From a virus: 25,280 nucleotides of DNA. This document shows positions 22,633 through 25,280 of this stretch, piece by piece. The position numbers were made by a program, and so were the translations under genes. A model generated the notes under the pieces. It saw only the letters and a program-made list of their open reading frames with translations, was not told the origin of the DNA and did not search any database. The stretch spans positions 1-25,280 of IMG/VR virus record IMGVR_UViG_3300031576_000266. One strand, 5' to 3'. How positions within the stretch are numbered: the stretch's first letter is position 1; each line of letters opens with the position of its first letter.

Positions 22633-22884
22633 TTATTCTCCTTGTGGTTCAGTTTTACCGTTTGCTACTTTTGCATCCGTATACTTACGTGCTGTATATG
22701 CAGCTAGGCTAGGTGTTAAAATCGCAGCATCAATTAACGCTACGCTACTTAAAAATTTAGAATCATTTAGTATCCATGCGGCTACTAAAGACGCCGTTGT
22801 AAATAATATGGTAAAGAGAAAGCCTGCTGCTGCAAGAGTCAACATAGTATCCTTTTCACCTGTTCTAGGATGTTTAATCCACAT
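22633..22884 (-). CDS. Small two-TM membrane protein
   Basis: The 83-aa protein starts MWIKHPRTGEKDTML. It has two or three hydrophobic segments (about 14-37 and 45-62) and a polar C-terminus (ARKYTDAKVANGKTEPQGE). Proteins with an MW.KHPRTGE-D start and YTARKYTD end recur in large phages and have unknown function. AAGGA lies upstream of the ATG. It directly precedes the exported protease gene. A holin-like function is possible but unproven. Confidence 0.65.
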   Translation of the reverse strand: MWIKHPRTGEKDTMLTLAAAGFLFTILFTTASLVAAWILNDSKFLSSVALIDAAILTPSLAAYTARKYTDAKVANGKTEPQGE

Positions 22885-22904
22885 TATAATTTTCCTTTCT
22901 TTTA

Positions 22905-23099
22905 TTAAAGACTGTCGCTATAATCTTCAAACCTAGAGAGCTGATCTGATCTTAAATCATTCTCTTCGTCTTTAGCTGTCTTTAATTCTTTTATTAAATT
23001 AGTTAATTTATTGATAGCTCTGGATATAATCATCCCTGCTAAAACCATAGCTACTGAAACGATAAGAGTATCTTCAGTATGATTAAGTTGTTGGAACAT
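22905..23099 (-). CDS. Small TM / charged-helix protein
   Basis: The 64-aa protein has one TM segment (about 12-27, LIVSVAMVLAGMIISR) followed by a charged helix (KLTNLIKELKTAKDEENDLRSD). AAAGGAG lies 6 nt before the ATG, within the end of the RuvC-like gene (17-nt overlap). I do not recognise a family. It begins the run of membrane or exported proteins in this operon. Confidence 0.62.
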   Translation of the reverse strand: MFQQLNHTEDTLIVSVAMVLAGMIISRAINKLTNLIKELKTAKDEENDLRSDQLSRFEDYSDSL

Positions 23100-23706
23100 C
23101 TATGGCTCCTTTTGCTATAATAAACTTTGTACAAGAGTTAGGCTCTAAAGAAAGCCAACCCATGCAAACTCCTAAAGCATCTGCTAGATCGCTTGGAGTA
23201 GTCTTTGATTTACCATCAATATTAGATACCATCTTTTCAGGTAGTTTAATCTTTAGTAGCTCTTCGATCTTTGCCTTTGTAGGATCTTTAAAAGCTAGTT
23301 TACCTTTCTTAGTAGTATCTTTCTTAATTTCAAGTGCTGCTCTCCAACTTTGAGGGGGGATTAAATAGAACCCCATAGGCGGCATTACTTCAAAACAAGA
23401 AGCTTTAGCAGCTCCTGTTGCTTCAGAAACTACTTGTGTACCCATTCCTGAATGAGGATTAGTAAAGTATTGTTCAGCTACAATATCTTGAATTCTATAT
23501 TGAACGTAGGCCACATCTACAATGAATTCCTGTAGATACCTATACTTTTGACCATGAGGCCAATCCTTACCAAACCACAGTACACCTGCCTTATGGATAG
23601 TAGCTACCTTCGTTGCTCTACACATACTAGCAACTACATATCCTGTGCATGTACTGGAGATATCAAGGAACAGTGCCCTATCATCTCCTAAATATTCTGT
23701 TGTCAT
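23083..23706 (-). CDS. RuvC-like Holliday junction resolvase
   Basis: The 207-aa protein has the RNase H-fold acidic positions of RuvC: D15 in ALFLDISSTCTGYVV, E78 in IVAEQYF, and D173/D176 in TPSDLADALGVCMGW. The IPPQSWRAAL segment matches the RuvC region before the last helix. It would cut four-way junctions or branched replication intermediates during DNA processing and packaging. Its ATG overlaps the previous gene's TAA. Length is close to the 173-aa E. coli RuvC plus a basic insertion (KKDTTKKGKLAFKDPTK). Confidence 0.85.
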   Translation of the reverse strand: MTTEYLGDDRALFLDISSTCTGYVVASMCRATKVATIHKAGVLWFGKDWPHGQKYRYLQEFIVDVAYVQYRIQDIVAEQYFTNPHSGMGTQVVSEATGAAKASCFEVMPPMGFYLIPPQSWRAALEIKKDTTKKGKLAFKDPTKAKIEELLKIKLPEKMVSNIDGKSKTTPSDLADALGVCMGWLSLEPNSCTKFIIAKGAIDVPTT

Positions 23707-23996
23707 TATCTCTTTCTCTTACCATAGACGTTGTGTAATTGCTTATACAACTCTTTGCTTTCGGTAACTATTACGGAAGCCTCGTCTGTATTTTGAAGAC
23801 ATTTTCTAATTGAATCTGTCTCTTCTCCTTCAGCTAGGTCTCCTGAATCAACCCATTCAATATCTCTCATAGCTTGTGCAACTTTTCTCAAGTGCTTTAC
23901 AAAAGCTTTTCTAAGAGGGGTTTGTGCTCTACGAGACAACTGATCTGCTGTCTCATCGAACTTTATGAACGCATAATCATATGATCCACCACTCAT
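23706..23996 (-). CDS. Conserved phage protein with MSGGSYDYAF start
   Basis: I chose ATG 23996 because AAGGAG lies 8 nt upstream and the MSGGSYDYAFIK opening matches a recurrent phage family. A longer start at 24020 adds eight residues and would overlap the AAA+ gene by 23 nt. The 96-aa protein is helical and charged, with KHLRKVAQAMRDIEWVDSGDLAEGEE typical of the family. The function is unknown; no enzyme motif is visible. Confidence 0.75.
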   Translation of the reverse strand: MSGGSYDYAFIKFDETADQLSRRAQTPLRKAFVKHLRKVAQAMRDIEWVDSGDLAEGEETDSIRKCLQNTDEASVIVTESKELYKQLHNVYGKRKR

Positions 23997-23997
23997 G

Positions 23998-25101
23998 TTA
24001 TCTACTCCTTTTTGGTACATTGTCTAACCAAATTGCATCATCGTCTTTGTTGTTTTTGTACTTACGAAATTCTTGTATCTTGCTTTTACGGTCTCGAAAT
24101 ACTTTAAAAATATCGGCAAAGGTTTTATCATAGACTTGAGAAGCAATGATTAATTCTCTCAAGTAGGCTAAAGTAAGACCTTCAGATTCTTTAATAATAG
24201 ATTCACTTACATCTATTCCTAGTTTAGCTTTTAAATAAGCCTTTTTAGTTTCAGCCGAAGGCAACCCTACCTCATACATACTATCAAATCTACCTGGTCT
24301 ATCAATTAGATTCGCAGGGATATGTTGAGGATAATTAGTTGTTCCCACAATAAGACAACCATTAATACTATTCTCCCCATCTAGGAAAGAGAGTACAGAT
24401 TCCCCACGGTATTGGGTAAATTCCTCAAACACTAGGATCAAAGGAACATCCGTTACCATGCTCTCAATCTTTTTAATGAGCATTAAGGATTCTGGACCAA
24501 AGATAATCCTGGCCTGATACTGGAACTTTCTCGTAATGTTTTCAATCAACATTGTTTTACCAGTTCCAGGAGGACCGTATAAAAGAATCCCTCTCTTATG
24601 TAAGAGATTAAGTTTCTTATAATCTTCTTTCTTTTTTAAGAATATATCAATGTCAGTAGAAATATCTCCTGTGTGTCCAGTCAATTCAATATATTTATCC
24701 GTACAGAAGGTATAAGGCTTTAGGCCCCAAGCTCCCCCTGGCATTAATTCAAATTTAAAAGCCCCTTTTGGTAATTCAACTTTAGGAAGAGTGTTTCGTT
24801 TTTCAATTATTTCGTCCACTGATGTAATAAACTCGGCTAAGAAAGTTCCATTTGGGAGTATTTCATACTCACTCAATAGATCTTTACTATCTGGAGCATT
24901 AAGAACTTTCAATATCTGCTCTTCAGAAATTACTCTGTGTTCTGTTTTTTGATAAGTCTTTTTAATATGCATTGTTTTGGAGAGAGTATACCACTCCATT
25001 TGTGGGTCATAAACCCAAAATACTGGATTGTCGGAAGGAACCTCTACTTCATCATCTTCCAAATCAATATCTGTTAACCTCTCTGCATCTCGTAAATTCA
25101 T
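23998..25101 (-). CDS. AAA+ ATPase (BCS1/FtsH-like core)
   Basis: The 367-aa protein has an N-terminal region of about 165 residues without a recognised domain, then an AAA+ module: Walker A GPPGTGKT (176-183), Walker B LILVFEEF (221-228) with Glu-Glu where Asp-Glu is usual, sensor 1 GTTNYP (N256), and arginine-finger region DRPGRFD (268-273). The C-terminal lid is helical with a basic tail. It is likely a hexameric remodelling ATPase. No protease or TM segment is attached. AGGAG lies 5 nt before the ATG. Neighbouring resolvase suggests DNA-related work, but a protein-unfolding role is equally open. Confidence 0.85.
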   Translation of the reverse strand: MNLRDAERLTDIDLEDDEVEVPSDNPVFWVYDPQMEWYTLSKTMHIKKTYQKTEHRVISEEQILKVLNAPDSKDLLSEYEILPNGTFLAEFITSVDEIIEKRNTLPKVELPKGAFKFELMPGGAWGLKPYTFCTDKYIELTGHTGDISTDIDIFLKKKEDYKKLNLLHKRGILLYGPPGTGKTMLIENITRKFQYQARIIFGPESLMLIKKIESMVTDVPLILVFEEFTQYRGESVLSFLDGENSINGCLIVGTTNYPQHIPANLIDRPGRFDSMYEVGLPSAETKKAYLKAKLGIDVSESIIKESEGLTLAYLRELIIASQVYDKTFADIFKVFRDRKSKIQEFRKYKNNKDDDAIWLDNVPKRSR

Positions 25102-25280
25102 TTCGCTCCTTTAATCATTCTTCCTTGCCGGTCTCTCTTACCTTCTTTTATATCCTCAAATAACTGAACTAAGTCTGCATGTGCATGACAATACCCATAA
25201 TCCTCGTCATCTCTAGGCTGTAGCTCGTTATTCTTTTGAATTATACCAAGTATTTCATCAATTGTCAAGCTTAAAGATTT
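25098..25280 (-). CDS. Partial hypothetical protein, 5' end beyond window
   Basis: An open frame enters from the right edge and ends with TGA overlapping the AAA+ gene's ATG (ATGA). The visible 60 residues (KSLSLTIDEILGIIQKN at the edge, then ELQPRDDEDYGYCHAHADL and a basic end) are soluble and charged. No family is recognised. The four-base overlap supports it as the upstream gene of the operon. Confidence 0.6.
   Translation of the reverse strand, partial: KSLSLTIDEILGIIQKNNELQPRDDEDYGYCHAHADLVQLFEDIKEGKRDRQGRMIKGAK

Overview
This is a tailed-phage (Caudoviricetes) genome fragment, or a very phage-like prophage segment. It carries tail and fibre genes, a holin-like gene and an endolysin on one strand. 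A long, tightly packed set of DNA-metabolism, nucleotide-metabolism and small unknown genes lies on the other. Genes overlap by 1-40 nt or nearly abut, base composition is AT-rich, and AGGAG-type ribosome binding sites are common. The GH24 lysozyme, Sec signal peptides and a signal peptide/coiled-coil/TM protein suggest a Gram-negative host. I cannot name the host or the phage genus.

Layout. Positions 1-8962 (+ strand) are a late cassette. It holds a small unknown protein, a 676-aa tail/baseplate protein with a P2 gpI-like segment, a 1417-aa tail fibre with two copies of a lectin-like domain, a small protein, an HxH-rich fibre, a 57-aa protein, a TM plus coiled-coil holin-like protein, and a GH24 lysozyme with an unusual N-terminal extension. 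Positions 8963-9725 are non-coding and lie where the two gene blocks converge. They hold a weak terminator and about ten spaced copies of a GTACAAAC/TCTAT motif, several of them inside small dyads. One more copy lies inside the lysozyme gene. Positions 9726-25280 (- strand) look like one continuous operon whose promoter is beyond the right edge. Read in transcription order it encodes an AAA+ ATPase, a RuvC-like resolvase, a run of membrane or exported proteins including a ClpP-like protease with a signal peptide, an endonuclease VII-like mobile nuclease, a membrane-anchored Holliday-junction-nuclease-like protein, RecA, an HNH/NinG-like nuclease, a GMP reductase, dUTPase, a HAD nucleotidase, another HNH endonuclease, a low-molecular-weight phosphatase-like protein, PGDYG-like and DUF4326 proteins, and a 2OG-Fe(II) oxygenase-like protein.

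How they may work together (inference). RecA, the RuvC-like and other nucleases and the AAA+ protein would serve recombination-dependent replication and DNA processing. dUTPase, GMP reductase and the HAD nucleotidase would adjust nucleotide pools. The membrane/exported cluster at 18.5-23.1 kb may act at the host envelope.

The observations most worth checking are these. (1) The HAD nucleotidase has its catalytic motif upstream of any usual start codon, behind an A AAA AAC heptamer in the correct phase for a -1 frameshift from the preceding gene, with a stop-overlapping AUA as the rival explanation. (2) The repeat-filled intergenic region. (3) The exported ClpP-like protease. (4) The oxygenase-like protein that lacks its distal iron-binding histidine.
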